Source: Hydrogenophaga sp. RAC07
GTDB taxonomy: Bacteria > Pseudomonadota > Gammaproteobacteria > Burkholderiales > Burkholderiaceae_C
DNA: 64,000 nucleotides
Assembly: GCF_001713375.1 (NCBI RefSeq)
Contig: NZ_CP016449.1
Span: 1,860,001-1,924,000, forward strand
Direction: 5' to 3'
Part shown: in pieces, positions 29,801-42,264 of the stretch
Position numbering within the stretch: the stretch's first letter is position 1
How the letters are laid out: each line of letters opens with the position of its first letter
Made by a program: the position numbers and the translations under genes
The notes under the pieces: model-generated
Seen by the model: the letters and a program-made list of their open reading frames with translations, nothing else
What the model was told of the DNA's origin: nothing
Database searches by the model: none

Positions 29801-30406
29801 GTTGAGCTCGCGCAGGATGTCTTCGACCCGGGTGAGGTTCTCGCGCGTGTCGGCCAGGCGGTGCGCGGTCTCGCGCCGGCGTTCCTTGTATTTGGAGACA
29901 CCCGCGGCTTCTTCGAGGAACAGGCGCAGCTCTTCGGGCTTGCTTTCGATGATGCGGCTGATGGTGCCCTGGCCAATGATGGCGTAGGCACGCGGGCCCA
30001 GACCGGTGCCGAGGAAAACGTCCTGCACGTCGCGGCGGCGCACCGGCTGGTTGTTGATGTAATAGCTGCTGGTGCCGTCGCGCGTGAGCACGCGCTTGAC
30101 CGCGATTTCGCCGAACTGTCCCCACTGGCCACCGGCGCGATGGTCGCTGTTGTCGAACACCAGTTCCACGCTGGAGCGGCTGGCCGGCTTGCGGGTGTTG
30201 GTGCCGTTGAAGATGACGTCCTGCATGGACTCGCCGCGCAGCTCGGAGGCCTTGGACTCACCCAGAACCCAGCGCACCGCATCCATGATGTTGGACTTGC
30301 CGCAACCATTGGGCCCGACCACGCCCACCAGCTGGCCCGGGAGCATGAAATTGGTCGGTTCGGCGAAGGACTTGAAGCCGGAGAGCTTGATGGAATTGAG
30401 ACGCAC
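26888..30406 (-). CDS. smc: Chromosome segregation ATPase SMC
   Basis: SMC is the condensin-like ATPase that compacts and helps segregate chromosomes with ScpA and ScpB. The 1172-residue protein has an N-terminal ABC head half with Walker A GPNGCGKSN (31-39), a first coiled coil and a hinge (about 520-650). A second coiled coil then leads to the C-terminal head half with signature LLSGGEKALTA and Walker B FCLLDEVDAPLDD. The GTG at 30406 gives the usual start RLNSIKLSGFKSF. An upstream extension to 30535 is rejected because it adds unrelated residues. A TATCAT hexamer (minus strand, 30467-30472) could serve as -10. scpA/scpB are not in the window. Confidence 0.97.
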   Translation of the reverse strand: MRLNSIKLSGFKSFAEPTNFMLPGQLVGVVGPNGCGKSNIMDAVRWVLGESKASELRGESMQDVIFNGTNTRKPASRSSVELVFDNSDHRAGGQWGQFGEIAVKRVLTRDGTSSYYINNQPVRRRDVQDVFLGTGLGPRAYAIIGQGTISRIIESKPEELRLFLEEAAGVSKYKERRRETAHRLADTRENLTRVEDILRELNANLDKLEKQAEVAAKYNNLQAGVTLKQHQLWFMKRSEAEADQVKVKTDAAQAVNDLESRTADLRRIESELETIRQAHYAAGDQVNQAQGKLYEASAEVGKLEAEIRFVVEGRTRVEQRLVQLKEQIASWTTRSEDAAVELEQLAESMVQAEDQSVVLAAQGEEQSGALPALEDSLRQAQARANEQRASVTQVQQQIQVLAAEQRSIEEQSRTLNQRRERLTADRNALAAPDEARLLNAQAQLASAQESAEMNDAVLHELQDSVPQLDEARRGAQQGVNQESAKQADLSARLEALKALQEKVKTDGKLKPWLAKHGLDGLQGLWSRIHIETGWENALEAALRERLGALEVSRLDMVRAIGNDAPPAKLSFYNPPSAGASPASTGGLKPLASWLRLNDAGQQALLAEWLHGCLTAPSLEDAMAQRTQLQPGEVIFVASGHAVTAHSVSFYAPDSEQAGLLARAQDIENIDKQLKAQVLINEQARSSLIRAEAAYTDASQRLVSARREAAESRSRAHELQVEALRLTQLAEQTRARSEQIAADLAEVDAQLDELQERRVTAEARFEELDMQLADSQERHAQLDDTVIAAERSLNQAREQQRSLERTAQEATFALRSLQARQAELQRSLETAATQEKSLADEQQRAADELGRLNDAAAQAGLQDALAMKLEREQALGALRSQYDDLTAKLRASDERRLQLERELEPLRNRITDFQLKEQAARLGVEQYSQMLDEAQADLAAVAQSITENNVRLPGMQGEIDRLHREIQALGAVNLAALDELTAARERKTFLDAQTADLVEAMNTLEDAIKKIDNETRDLLGSTFETVNTHFGKMFPELFGGGNARLVMTGEEILDAGVQVMAQPPGKKNQTIHLLSGGEKALTAIALVFAIFQLNPAPFCLLDEVDAPLDDANTERYAKLVTAMAKETQFLFISHNKIAMEMAEQLIGVTMQEQGVSRIVAVDMESAAGMLEPT

Positions 30407-30652
30407 GGCGCTGCCCGATGACTGACTACGAAGGAACGCCCGCCCTTGGCCGACGACGCGAGCGAAATGATACCCCGCGGCCTCGCGGGGCCTGCGGATC
30501 GGCGGCCTGGACCCGAAGCCTGCCGAAAAGGCCAAAGACCGAGTCGTTTTTCACAGTGCACGAAGGTTGGCATGCTTACTTTTGTGCCAACAAACCGTAT
30601 GCTCCGCCCGTCAGCTTGAACCCCGCCATTCCGCGGACGTCGCCTCTTCACC

Positions 30653-31420
30653 ATGAACCCCAACGTCACCGCCGCCTTCGACCCCCTGCTGGTCGCCTTG
30701 TCGTTTGCCTTTGCCGTCATCGGCTCCTTTGTTGCGCTCACCGCCGCCGGCCGGGTGAACCAGCGCGGCGGGCGCCAGAGCCTGTCCAACATCGTCACAG
30801 TGGGAGTTGCCCTGGGTGGCATCGGCGTGTGGTCCATGCACTTCATCGGCATGCTCGCGCTCGACATGGACGTGGGCAGCAGCTATTCCATGATGGATAC
30901 CTTCGTATCACTTCTCGTCGTGATCGTGGCCACGTCATGGACGGTGAGCTTTGCCGCCAGATCGCCCGACAAGCTGCTCCGCCTGGTCACGGCCGGCGTG
31001 CTCCTGGGCATGAGTGTGGTGGTCATGCACTACCTGGGCATGTTCGGGCTGAAGATCAACGGCTACATCCGCTGGGACTACGGCGTGGTGGTGCTCTCCA
31101 TCGTGATCGCCGTCGTGGCGGCCACGGCAGCGCTCTGGCTGGCCTTCAACAGCCCCACGCTCAACCGCCGCGTGGCCGCCGCCCTGGCCATGGGCGTGGC
31201 GGTTTGCGCCATGCACTACACCGGCATGTACGCAGCCGAGTTCGTGTGCACCACCGAGAGCCGCAACGCGATTCCGCAGGGCACGGGCTACATCAGTTCG
31301 TTCCGCCTGCCCACGCTGGTGATCGCCATCACCTTGATGATGACCGCCGTGCTGTCGGTGGACCAGCTGTTCCAGTACCTGCGCAGCAAACCCGCCAAGG
31401 CAGTGGCCCGCGCGCGCTGA
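30653..31420 (+). CDS. Stand-alone MHYT-domain membrane sensor
   Basis: This 255-residue integral membrane protein consists almost only of an MHYT sensor domain. It has about seven hydrophobic helices and three copies of the motif, MHFIGM (62-67), MHYLGM (125-130) and MHYTGM (187-192). The conserved Met and His residues are proposed to bind copper and sense O2, CO or NO. Most known MHYT proteins carry GGDEF, EAL or kinase outputs. None is fused here, and none is encoded beside it. The upstream 246-base gap holds the smc promoter region and a GC hairpin (30473-30490). How its signal is passed on is unknown. Confidence 0.88.
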   Translation: MNPNVTAAFDPLLVALSFAFAVIGSFVALTAAGRVNQRGGRQSLSNIVTVGVALGGIGVWSMHFIGMLALDMDVGSSYSMMDTFVSLLVVIVATSWTVSFAARSPDKLLRLVTAGVLLGMSVVVMHYLGMFGLKINGYIRWDYGVVVLSIVIAVVAATAALWLAFNSPTLNRRVAAALAMGVAVCAMHYTGMYAAEFVCTTESRNAIPQGTGYISSFRLPTLVIAITLMMTAVLSVDQLFQYLRSKPAKAVARAR

Positions 31421-31479
31421 TCAGCGCTTGGCGGGGAGTGCGAACGTCCCCGCAGGCCCGGGGTGTCGCCGGGCACCGG

Positions 31480-31485
31480 GATAAT
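31480..31485 (+). promoter_or_regulatory. Candidate -10 box giving a leaderless dapC mRNA
   Basis: GATAAT ends six bases before the dapC ATG, so transcription would start at or beside the A of the start codon. No Shine-Dalgarno sequence is seen in between, and the -35 region is poor. Confidence 0.35.
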
Positions 31486-31491
31486 CGCGGC

Positions 31492-32715
31492 ATGAACCCG
31501 CTTTTGTCCCGCCTGCAGCCCTACCCCTTCGAGCGGCTGCGCCGCCTCTTTGCCGACATCACCCCCAACCCCGACCTGCGGCCCATCAGCCTGGGGATCG
31601 GTGAGCCCAAACACGCCGCACCCGTGTTTTTGAAACAGGCCCTGGCCGCCGCGCTGGACACCGGCCTGTCCAGCTACCCGGCCACCGCGGGCGAGCCCGC
31701 CCTGCGCGAGGCCTGCGCAGCCTGGGTGCAGCGGCGCTACGGCGTGGCGGTGAACCCGGCCACGCAGGTGCTGCCGGTCAATGGCTCGCGCGAAGCGCTC
31801 TTTGCCTTCGCGCAGACCGTGATCGACCCGACCCGCCCGGGCGCCACAGTGGTGTTCCCCAACCCGTTCTACCAAATCTACGAAGGCGCGGCCCTGCTGG
31901 GCGGCGCAGAGCCGTTCTATGTGGCCAGTGACCCGGCGCGCAACTTCGCGGCCGACTGGGACAGCGTGCCGGCCGAGGTCTGGGCCCGCACCCAGCTGCT
32001 GTTTGTGTGTTCACCCGGCAACCCGGCCGGCGCGGTGATGCCGCTGGACGAGTGGCGCAAGCTGTTTGAACTCAGCGACCGGCACGGCTTCGTGATCGCA
32101 TCCGATGAGTGCTACAGCGAGATCTATTTCCGCGACGAACCGCCGCTGGGCGGGTTGCAGGCCGCGCAGGCGCTGGGTCGCACCGATTTCCGCAACCTGC
32201 TGAGCTTCACCAGCCTGTCCAAGCGCAGCAACGTGCCCGGCCTGCGCAGTGGTTTTGTGGCGGGTGACGCCGCGCTGGTCAAGCCCTTTCTGCTCTACCG
32301 CACCTACCACGGTGGCGCCATGAGCCCGGTGGTGCAGGCCGCCAGCAAGGCCGCCTGGGAAGACGAAGCGCACGTGGTGGACAACCGGCGCCAATACCGC
32401 GAAAAGTTCGCCCAGGTCACACCGTTGCTGGCCGAGGTGCTGGATGTGGCCCTGCCCGACGCTTCGTTTTACCTCTGGGCCGGCGTGCCGGCGTCGTATG
32501 CAGACGTCGCCGCGGGACTGAGCGCTGATGAAGCCTTCGCCCGCGCCCTGCTGGCTCAATACAATGTGACGGTTCTGCCCGGCAGTTATCTGGCGCGCGA
32601 CTTCAACGGATCGAACCCCGGCACGGGCCGTGTGCGCATGGCCCTGGTGGCCGAGCCCGCCGAATGCCTGGAAGCGGCGCACCGCATCCGGGCTTTCATG
32701 GCCGGGCGCGCCTGA
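31492..32715 (+). CDS. dapC: N-succinyldiaminopimelate aminotransferase DapC
   Basis: DapC transfers an amino group from glutamate to N-succinyl-2-amino-6-ketopimelate in the succinylase branch of lysine and meso-diaminopimelate synthesis. The 407-residue class I aminotransferase shows [13 protein letters not shown] near the N-terminus, [24 protein letters not shown] and the PLP lysine Lys244 in [13 protein letters not shown]. Upstream frame extension to 30418 is non-coding; ATG 31492 gives the family start. It begins the dapC-dapD-pilU-dapE-prmB run and is 37 bases ahead of dapD, which confirms the pathway assignment. Confidence 0.95.
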   Translation: MNPLLSRLQPYPFERLRRLFADITPNPDLRPISLGIGEPKHAAPVFLKQALAAALDTGLSSYPATAGEPALREACAAWVQRRYGVAVNPATQVLPVNGSREALFAFAQTVIDPTRPGATVVFPNPFYQIYEGAALLGGAEPFYVASDPARNFAADWDSVPAEVWARTQLLFVCSPGNPAGAVMPLDEWRKLFELSDRHGFVIASDECYSEIYFRDEPPLGGLQAAQALGRTDFRNLLSFTSLSKRSNVPGLRSGFVAGDAALVKPFLLYRTYHGGAMSPVVQAASKAAWEDEAHVVDNRRQYREKFAQVTPLLAEVLDVALPDASFYLWAGVPASYADVAAGLSADEAFARALLAQYNVTVLPGSYLARDFNGSNPGTGRVRMALVAEPAECLEAAHRIRAFMAGRA

Positions 32716-32752
32716 CCCCCTCTCCTCTCAATTCCCTTCTCCGACCAGCCTC

Positions 32753-33586
<834 letters not shown>

Positions 33587-33588
33587 AC

Positions 33589-33672
33589 ATGGTGCCCCCA
33601 CGCTCCACCGCTTCGCGGGTCGCTGCCCCCCAAGGGGGCTGGCCTTGCTTGGGGCGGCCCGGCGCGGCGGCC
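33589..33672 (+). repeat. 84-base intergenic repeat, copy B
   Basis: This is the reverse complement of 32-115 with 5 mismatches in 84. It starts two bases after the dapD stop and so has the same orientation relative to its upstream gene as copy A. It contains the hairpins GCCCCCC-AA-GGGGGC and CCGC-TTCG-CGGG (a stable tetraloop type). The nearest downstream gene is pilU, 36 bases away. Its function is unknown: terminator, processing site or mobile repeat are all possible. Confidence 0.85.
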
Positions 33673-33707
33673 TGCCTCACTGTACGAATTCACTTGAAGG
33701 GATCAGC

Positions 33708-36045
<2,338 letters not shown>

Positions 36046-36052
36046 GCGCACT

Positions 36053-36954
36053 GTGAAACTGAAAGAACTGCTGGCCGCGGCCACCCGCCGCCTGGACGCG
36101 GCCAGACTGGCCTATGGCCACGGCACCACCAACGCGCGCGACGAAGCCATCTGGCTCGTGCTGTGGCAGCTTGGCCTGCCGCTGGACAGCGACCTCGACA
36201 CCCTCGCCCGCCACCCGGTGACGCCCGAGCAGCAGGCCGAGGTGAACGCCTTGATCCAGCGGCGCATCGACACCCGCGAACCCGCCGCCTACCTCACTGG
36301 TGAAGCCTGGCTGCAGGGCGTGTCTTTCCACGTGGACCGCCGCGCCATCGTGCCGCGCAGCTTCATTGCCGAGCTGCTGGCCGAAGGTTCCATCGACCCC
36401 TGGCTGGACGAAAGAACCCGCGACGTGCTGGACCTGTGCACCGGCAACGGCAGCCTGGCCGTGCTCGCGGCCCTGGCCTACCCCGATGTGCGCGTGACCG
36501 GCGCCGACATCTCCGCCGAGGCGCTCGAAGTTGCCCGCATCAACGTGGCGCGCCACGAACTGCAGCACCGCATCCGGCTGGTGGAGTCCGACGGCCTGCA
36601 GAACTGTCCTGGCCCCTGGGACCTGGTGCTGTGCAACCCACCTTACGTGAACGCGCGCAGCATGGCCGCGCTGCCACCCGAATACCGCGCCGAGCCGGCC
36701 CTTGCGCTGGACGGCAACACCGCCGGCAACGTCGACGGCATGGACTTCGTGCGCGCCCTGATCCGCGACCTGCCCCGCCGCCTGAAACCCCAAGGCGTGC
36801 TGGTGCTGGAAATCGGCAATGAACGCGAGCACTTTGAAGCCGCGTTTCCCCACCTCGAAGTTGTCTGGATGGCCACCAGCGCCGGCGACGACCAGGTACT
36901 TTTGCTCACCCTTGAATCCCTCACGGCGACGCCCACCTCAACGACGCCCGCTCC

Positions 36955-36958
<4 letters not shown>
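36053..36958 (+). CDS. prmB: Ribosomal protein L3 glutamine N5-methyltransferase PrmB
   Basis: PrmB is an S-adenosylmethionine-dependent enzyme that methylates a glutamine of ribosomal protein L3. The 301-residue protein has the N-terminal helical domain of the PrmB/PrmC family and REPAAYLTGEAWLQGVSFHV. The SAM motif is DLCTGNGSLAVLAAL, and the glutamine-binding signature is CNPPYVNARS. The RREP-less tail and PRSFIAELL segment suit PrmB better than the release-factor enzyme PrmC. GTG 36053 is used, seven bases after dapE; the in-frame extension upstream overlaps dapE and is rejected. The ABC-F gene overlaps its stop codon by four bases. Confidence 0.9.
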
Positions 36959-38919
<1,961 letters not shown>

Positions 38920-38969
38920 GTTTTCGCTTCGGCTGTGGGTTCGCAAACTGAGCGAAACGTGGAAAACAG

Positions 38970-38987
38970 CTAGAGTGCGGTCTCTAG
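38970..38987. promoter_or_regulatory. Inverted repeat upstream of the GlsB-like gene
   Basis: CTAGAG-TGCGGT-CTCTAG is a perfect 6-base inverted repeat 38 bases before the start codon. It could be an operator or part of an alternative-sigma promoter; no regulator is known. Confidence 0.35.
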
Positions 38988-39025
38988 TGCTTTTGTATCC
39001 ACCTCAACGCTCAGGAGTTTTTCGA

Positions 39026-39274
39026 ATGATGTCCATTCTCGGCACCCTCTTCATCGGCCTCATCGCCGGTTTCATCGCACGCGCGCTCAAACCCGGCAAC
39101 GACAGCATGGGCTGGATCATGACTGCCCTGCTGGGCGTGGCCGGTGCTTTCCTGGCCGGCTATCTGGGCGCAGCGCTGGGCCTCTACCGACAGGGCGACC
39201 TGGTCGGCTTCATCGCATCGGTGATCGGCGCGATCATCCTGCTGGTGATCTACGGCTTCTTCAAGAAACGCTGA
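39026..39274 (+). CDS. GlsB/YeaQ/YmgE family small membrane protein
   Basis: This 82-residue hydrophobic protein of the transglycosylase-associated/GlsB family contains three membrane helices. Glycine-rich repeats characteristic of the group are visible: GLIAGFIARAL, GVAGAFLAGYLG and SVIGAIILLVIY. Members are induced by stress or stationary phase in other bacteria, but the biochemical role is unknown. AGGAG at 39013-39017 sets the start at the first of two adjacent ATG codons (39026; 39029 is also possible). An inverted repeat upstream may regulate it. Confidence 0.9.
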   Translation: MMSILGTLFIGLIAGFIARALKPGNDSMGWIMTALLGVAGAFLAGYLGAALGLYRQGDLVGFIASVIGAIILLVIYGFFKKR

Positions 39275-39290
39275 GCTCTTGCGATGCACC

Positions 39291-39319
39291 TTGCCCGCTG
39301 CTGCGCATGCAGCGGGCAA
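39291..39319. other. Stable hairpin between the GlsB-like gene and tRNA-Lys
   Basis: An 11-base perfect stem TTGCCCGCTGC/GCAGCGGGCAA has a 7-base loop. It lacks a T run on either strand, so it is not a standard terminator. It may protect the 3' end of the GlsB-like mRNA or back up the adjacent terminator. Confidence 0.55.
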
Positions 39320-39320
39320 C

Positions 39321-39350
39321 AAAAAAGCCCTGATCTTTCGATCAGGGCTT
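39321..39350 (-). terminator. Rho-independent terminator of tRNA-Lys
   Basis: A 10-base stem AAGCCCTGAT/ATCAGGGCTT has loop CTTTCG. On the minus strand it is followed by TTTTTT. It lies nine bases after the tRNA-Lys CCA end. The plus-strand side has only a weak T-rich tail. Confidence 0.85.
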
Positions 39351-39359
39351 CACGTGTTT

Positions 39360-39435
39360 TGGTGGGACGTGCGGGGGTCGAACCCACGACAAACGGATTA
39401 AAAGTCCGCTGCTCTACCAACTGAGCTAACGTCCC
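39360..39435 (-). tRNA. tRNA-Lys (anticodon TTT)
   Basis: This 76-base cloverleaf has an encoded CCA. The acceptor is GGGACGT/ACGTCCC, with D-arm TAGCTCAGTTGGTAGAGC. The anticodon loop is CTTTTAA with TTT and A37, the base that receives t6A and its cyclic form. The T-arm is GTGGG TTCGACC CCCGC. It is preceded on the same strand by tcdA, whose enzyme acts on A37-modified tRNAs of this class. Confidence 0.97.
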
Positions 39436-39488
39436 ATCAGGGCTTCACATTCGACACTCTGTTTGCACATTGTGTATCCCGCGAAGCC

Positions 39489-40325
39489 TCAAATTATAGC
39501 TTCTTTTTCGGGCCCTTTTGAAGACCTCTTCAAGATTGCTTGCACATCTTTCGCCAGGTTGTTCATCACCCACCCGGCAGCACAAAAGCCGAACGCTGCA
39601 GTGACGCTCACCACCGAGCCGTAGCCGTGGCAGTTCAGCGAGCCATCCACGTCTTCGATGTTGCACGACGCGTCGGGTGGCGCCACGGTCTCACGGCTGA
39701 AAACACAGCCCACGCCCATGCGCCCTGTGCGGGCGCCGCCGTGATGTTTGCGCAGGCGGTAACGCAGCTGCGCCAACAGAGGATCGTGCGTGACCTCACT
39801 CAGGTCTGCAACATCGACCGCGTGCGTGAGCCGCTTGCCGCCCGCAGCACCCACCGTGACAAAGGGAATGGCGTGCGCTGCAGCCCAGGCGGCCAGGGTG
39901 GTCTTGGCACGCACCTGGTCGCATGCATCGATGACCGCCGAGGGCAAGCCCTCACGACCCGACACACTGTGCAGCAAGGCGGGCCAGTTGTCCGGCGTCA
40001 CAAAATCATCGACCACATCCACCACGCAATCGGCGTGAAAGAGCGCGATGCGATCACGCATGGCTTCGGCTTTGGCCTGACCCAAGGTGGGTTCCAGCGC
40101 GTGGATCTGCCGGTTGATGTTGGACTCGGACACGTGATCAAGATCGATCAAGGTGAGGCGCCGCACGCCGCTGCGCGCCAGGGCCTCCACCGCCCACGAA
40201 CCCACCCCGCCGATGCCCACCACCACCACGTGCGCGTCGAAGATGCGCTGCGCCCCGTCGACACCGTAGAGTCGGCGCAGCCCGCCGAAACGGCGCTCGA
40301 AGCGTTCGTTGATTTCCTGCGTCAC
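39489..40325 (-). CDS. tcdA: tRNA threonylcarbamoyladenosine dehydratase TcdA (CsdL)
   Basis: This E1-like ATP-dependent enzyme dehydrates t6A at position 37 of ANN-decoding tRNAs to its cyclic form ct6A. The 278-residue protein has the Rossmann-type ATP site VVVGIGGVGSWAVEALARSG, the NRQIHAL segment and VIDACDQVRAKTTLA. A characteristic cysteine-containing stretch (VGCVFSRE) and a C-terminal hydrophobic segment (VTAAFGFCAAGWV) that may contact the membrane follow. GTG 40325 is chosen because it gives the family start (QEINERFERRFGGL). It overlaps the yeeE-type stop codon by four bases. An open frame to 40778 lies inside that gene and is rejected. Confidence 0.92.
   Translation of the reverse strand: MTQEINERFERRFGGLRRLYGVDGAQRIFDAHVVVVGIGGVGSWAVEALARSGVRRLTLIDLDHVSESNINRQIHALEPTLGQAKAEAMRDRIALFHADCVVDVVDDFVTPDNWPALLHSVSGREGLPSAVIDACDQVRAKTTLAAWAAAHAIPFVTVGAAGGKRLTHAVDVADLSEVTHDPLLAQLRYRLRKHHGGARTGRMGVGCVFSRETVAPPDASCNIEDVDGSLNCHGYGSVVSVTAAFGFCAAGWVMNNLAKDVQAILKRSSKGPEKEAII
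39493..39522 (-). promoter_or_regulatory. Candidate tRNA-Lys promoter inside the end of tcdA
   Basis: On the minus strand a perfect -10 TATAAT (39493-39498) lies 18 bases after TTCAAA (39517-39522), within the last codons of tcdA. It would start transcription about 50 bases upstream of tRNA-Lys. Confidence 0.5.
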
Positions 40326-41443
40326 TCGCGGTCCAGCAACCATATCTGGAACCGGAAACCACCGATGGCACCGAGCACGATGCCGGTCACCGCGATGATG
40401 CTGGTGAGGCTCAAGGTGGACAGCCCCGACATGCCCTGGCCGACCGTGCAGCCCAGCGCCGTGACGCCGCCCACGCCCATGCACACGCCACCGGCCATGT
40501 GCAACGCCGTGTCCTGGGTGGTGCGGAATCCCTCCCAGCGGAAGCTGCCTTCCAGCACAGCGCACACAAACGCGCCGACCACCATGCCGGCCACGGTGAC
40601 GGTTCCGAAGGTCAGTACCTTGGACGTGTCGCTGAAAAAGATGAGCCAGTCCAGGGTGTAGGCCATGGGTGCGGTGAAGGTCAGTGCGTCCATGCGCCCG
40701 GAGTTGCTGCCCAGAAAGACCGCTTCCAGCGTTTCGGGATGTTCGGCCACAAAACCCAGGCGGCCACTCACCCACCACATGGCGGTCACCACCAGCCCGA
40801 GTCCGATGCCCGCCAGCAGGTTGTTGCCGGTGCGGAAATCACGCCCCAGCAATGCCCAAAGCACCAATGCACCACCGACCACCAGTGCAAACAACAGTCC
40901 GGTGAGCGCAGGCGCAGTGCCCGATACCGTGGCCAGCCAGGCCGGCAGCGCCGAGCCCGACGCCATTGTGAAGGAGACGGTGTCCACCGTGTTCACGCGA
41001 AGCACAGCGGTCACGCCACGCAGCGTGGCAAACGCGGCAACCCCCATGACGACAAAGACCACCAGCGACTTCAGGCTCCCTGCACCGATGCGCACCAGCG
41101 TTTTGCTGCCGCACCCGGAGGCCAGCACCATGCCGAAGCCGAACAAGGCCCCGCCCGACACGGCAGAAAGCCAGACGACGCGAGGACCGGTGTAGATGCT
41201 CTGGGTGGGATCGATCCAGCCCAGCCAGGCCATGACGTAAAAGCCGATCATCGCGATGCCCACCGCCATGCCCCACATGCGCATGCGGGTCCAGTCGCCC
41301 ATGTTCACGATGTCGCTGATGGCGCCCATGGTGCAGAAGTGCGTGCGTTGCGCGATGAACCCGAAAACAAGGGCCACTGCGAAAGCAGCCCAAAGGACGA
41401 GGGTGTTGAGTCTGGCGAGGTCGGCGATTTCCATGGCCGCCAT
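40322..41443 (-). CDS. YeeE/YedE family sulfur-compound transporter
   Basis: This integral membrane protein belongs to the YeeE/YedE (DUF395, sulf_transp) family. The studied member YeeE/TsuA imports thiosulfate through a short chain of conserved cysteines. The 373-residue product has about nine to ten helices and three corresponding motifs: THFCTMG (Cys37), ASGCGSKT (Cys111) and ALGCTVGQG (Cys332). The internal two-fold repeat of the GC-containing loops fits the family. The start at 41443 is the first ATG; an ATG three codons later is equally possible, and neither has a clear ribosome binding site. It overlaps tcdA by four bases (GTGA). Thiosulfate as substrate is inference. Confidence 0.9.
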   Translation of the reverse strand: MAAMEIADLARLNTLVLWAAFAVALVFGFIAQRTHFCTMGAISDIVNMGDWTRMRMWGMAVGIAMIGFYVMAWLGWIDPTQSIYTGPRVVWLSAVSGGALFGFGMVLASGCGSKTLVRIGAGSLKSLVVFVVMGVAAFATLRGVTAVLRVNTVDTVSFTMASGSALPAWLATVSGTAPALTGLLFALVVGGALVLWALLGRDFRTGNNLLAGIGLGLVVTAMWWVSGRLGFVAEHPETLEAVFLGSNSGRMDALTFTAPMAYTLDWLIFFSDTSKVLTFGTVTVAGMVVGAFVCAVLEGSFRWEGFRTTQDTALHMAGGVCMGVGGVTALGCTVGQGMSGLSTLSLTSIIAVTGIVLGAIGGFRFQIWLLDRE

Positions 41444-41497
41444 TGTAGGAGGCGAGCCCTGCCCCCGATGGCCGCGCGCCGGAACACGCGGCTCACA

Positions 41498-42262
41498 TCA
41501 ACGCAGGCGGGCCAGGCGCTCGCGCGCCGCGGCAGCGGCTTCGGAGTTCGGATGTGCTTTGACCAGGTTTTCGAGCGTGCTCTTGGCGGTGCGCGCGTCT
41601 TTCAGTTCGACATGGCTGTTGGCCATGGCGAGCATGGCCTCGGGCGTGCGCATGTGGGCCGGGAACTCGCGCACCAGCCGGCCGTGGGTGGCCACAGCTT
41701 CCTTGTAGGCGCGGTTGGCGTACTGCGCATTGCCCAGCCAGTAGAGAACCGACGGCGTGTAGCCGCTGGCCGGGTAACGCTGCAGGAACGTTGCGTACGA
41801 AGCCGACGCGGGCTGGAATTCCGACTTGCGCAGCTGCGCCATGGCGGCTTCGAAGTCGGCCTTCTCGGCTGGCGCGGCGGTGAAGGTCTGGCCGTCAAAC
41901 TCGATGCGAAGCGGTTCCACCTGACGCAGGCGCTCGTCGATGCCGACCTGCACGTCTTTCTGCTGGCGCTGCAACTCCGACACCTCACGCGCCAGCTGCT
42001 CGTTCTGGCCCCGGAGACGCGCCAGCTCGGCCCGCAATTGCTCGATCTGGTTGGACAGCTCCAGCAGGCTGCGGCGCGTGCTCGCATCGCCCTCGCGCGC
42101 TTCGGCAGCAGCGGCGTCGGCGGCCTGCTTGTTGGCGTCGACTTTCTGCCGCAACTCGATGATGGCCTTGCGCGCCTCGTCGTCGCCGAACAAGGCGTGC
42201 GCCTGCAAGGGCCACAGCGTGGCCAGACAAAGCGCCCAGGGCGCGGCGGCGGTGAGCTTCAT
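41498..42262 (-). CDS. cpoB: Cell division coordinator CpoB (YbgF)
   Basis: CpoB is a periplasmic Tol-Pal-associated protein that links outer-membrane constriction with septal peptidoglycan synthesis. With ATG 42262 the product has 254 residues. It comprises a signal peptide (ending near LQAHA-LF), an N-terminal trimerising coiled coil rich in Gln/Leu/Arg (about 28-105) and a C-terminal set of TPR repeats (about 130-245, with YPASGYTPSVLYWLGNAQYA). A TTG two codons upstream overlaps the pal stop and is possible. It follows pal directly, the order seen in tol-pal operons. Confidence 0.93.
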   Translation of the reverse strand: MKLTAAAPWALCLATLWPLQAHALFGDDEARKAIIELRQKVDANKQAADAAAAEAREGDASTRRSLLELSNQIEQLRAELARLRGQNEQLAREVSELQRQQKDVQVGIDERLRQVEPLRIEFDGQTFTAAPAEKADFEAAMAQLRKSEFQPASASYATFLQRYPASGYTPSVLYWLGNAQYANRAYKEAVATHGRLVREFPAHMRTPEAMLAMANSHVELKDARTAKSTLENLVKAHPNSEAAAAARERLARLR

Positions 42263-42264
42263 GT

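Noticed and set aside
27521..30421. Long plus-strand open frame opposite smc
   Set aside because: Antisense shadow; low-complexity translation and no start signals.
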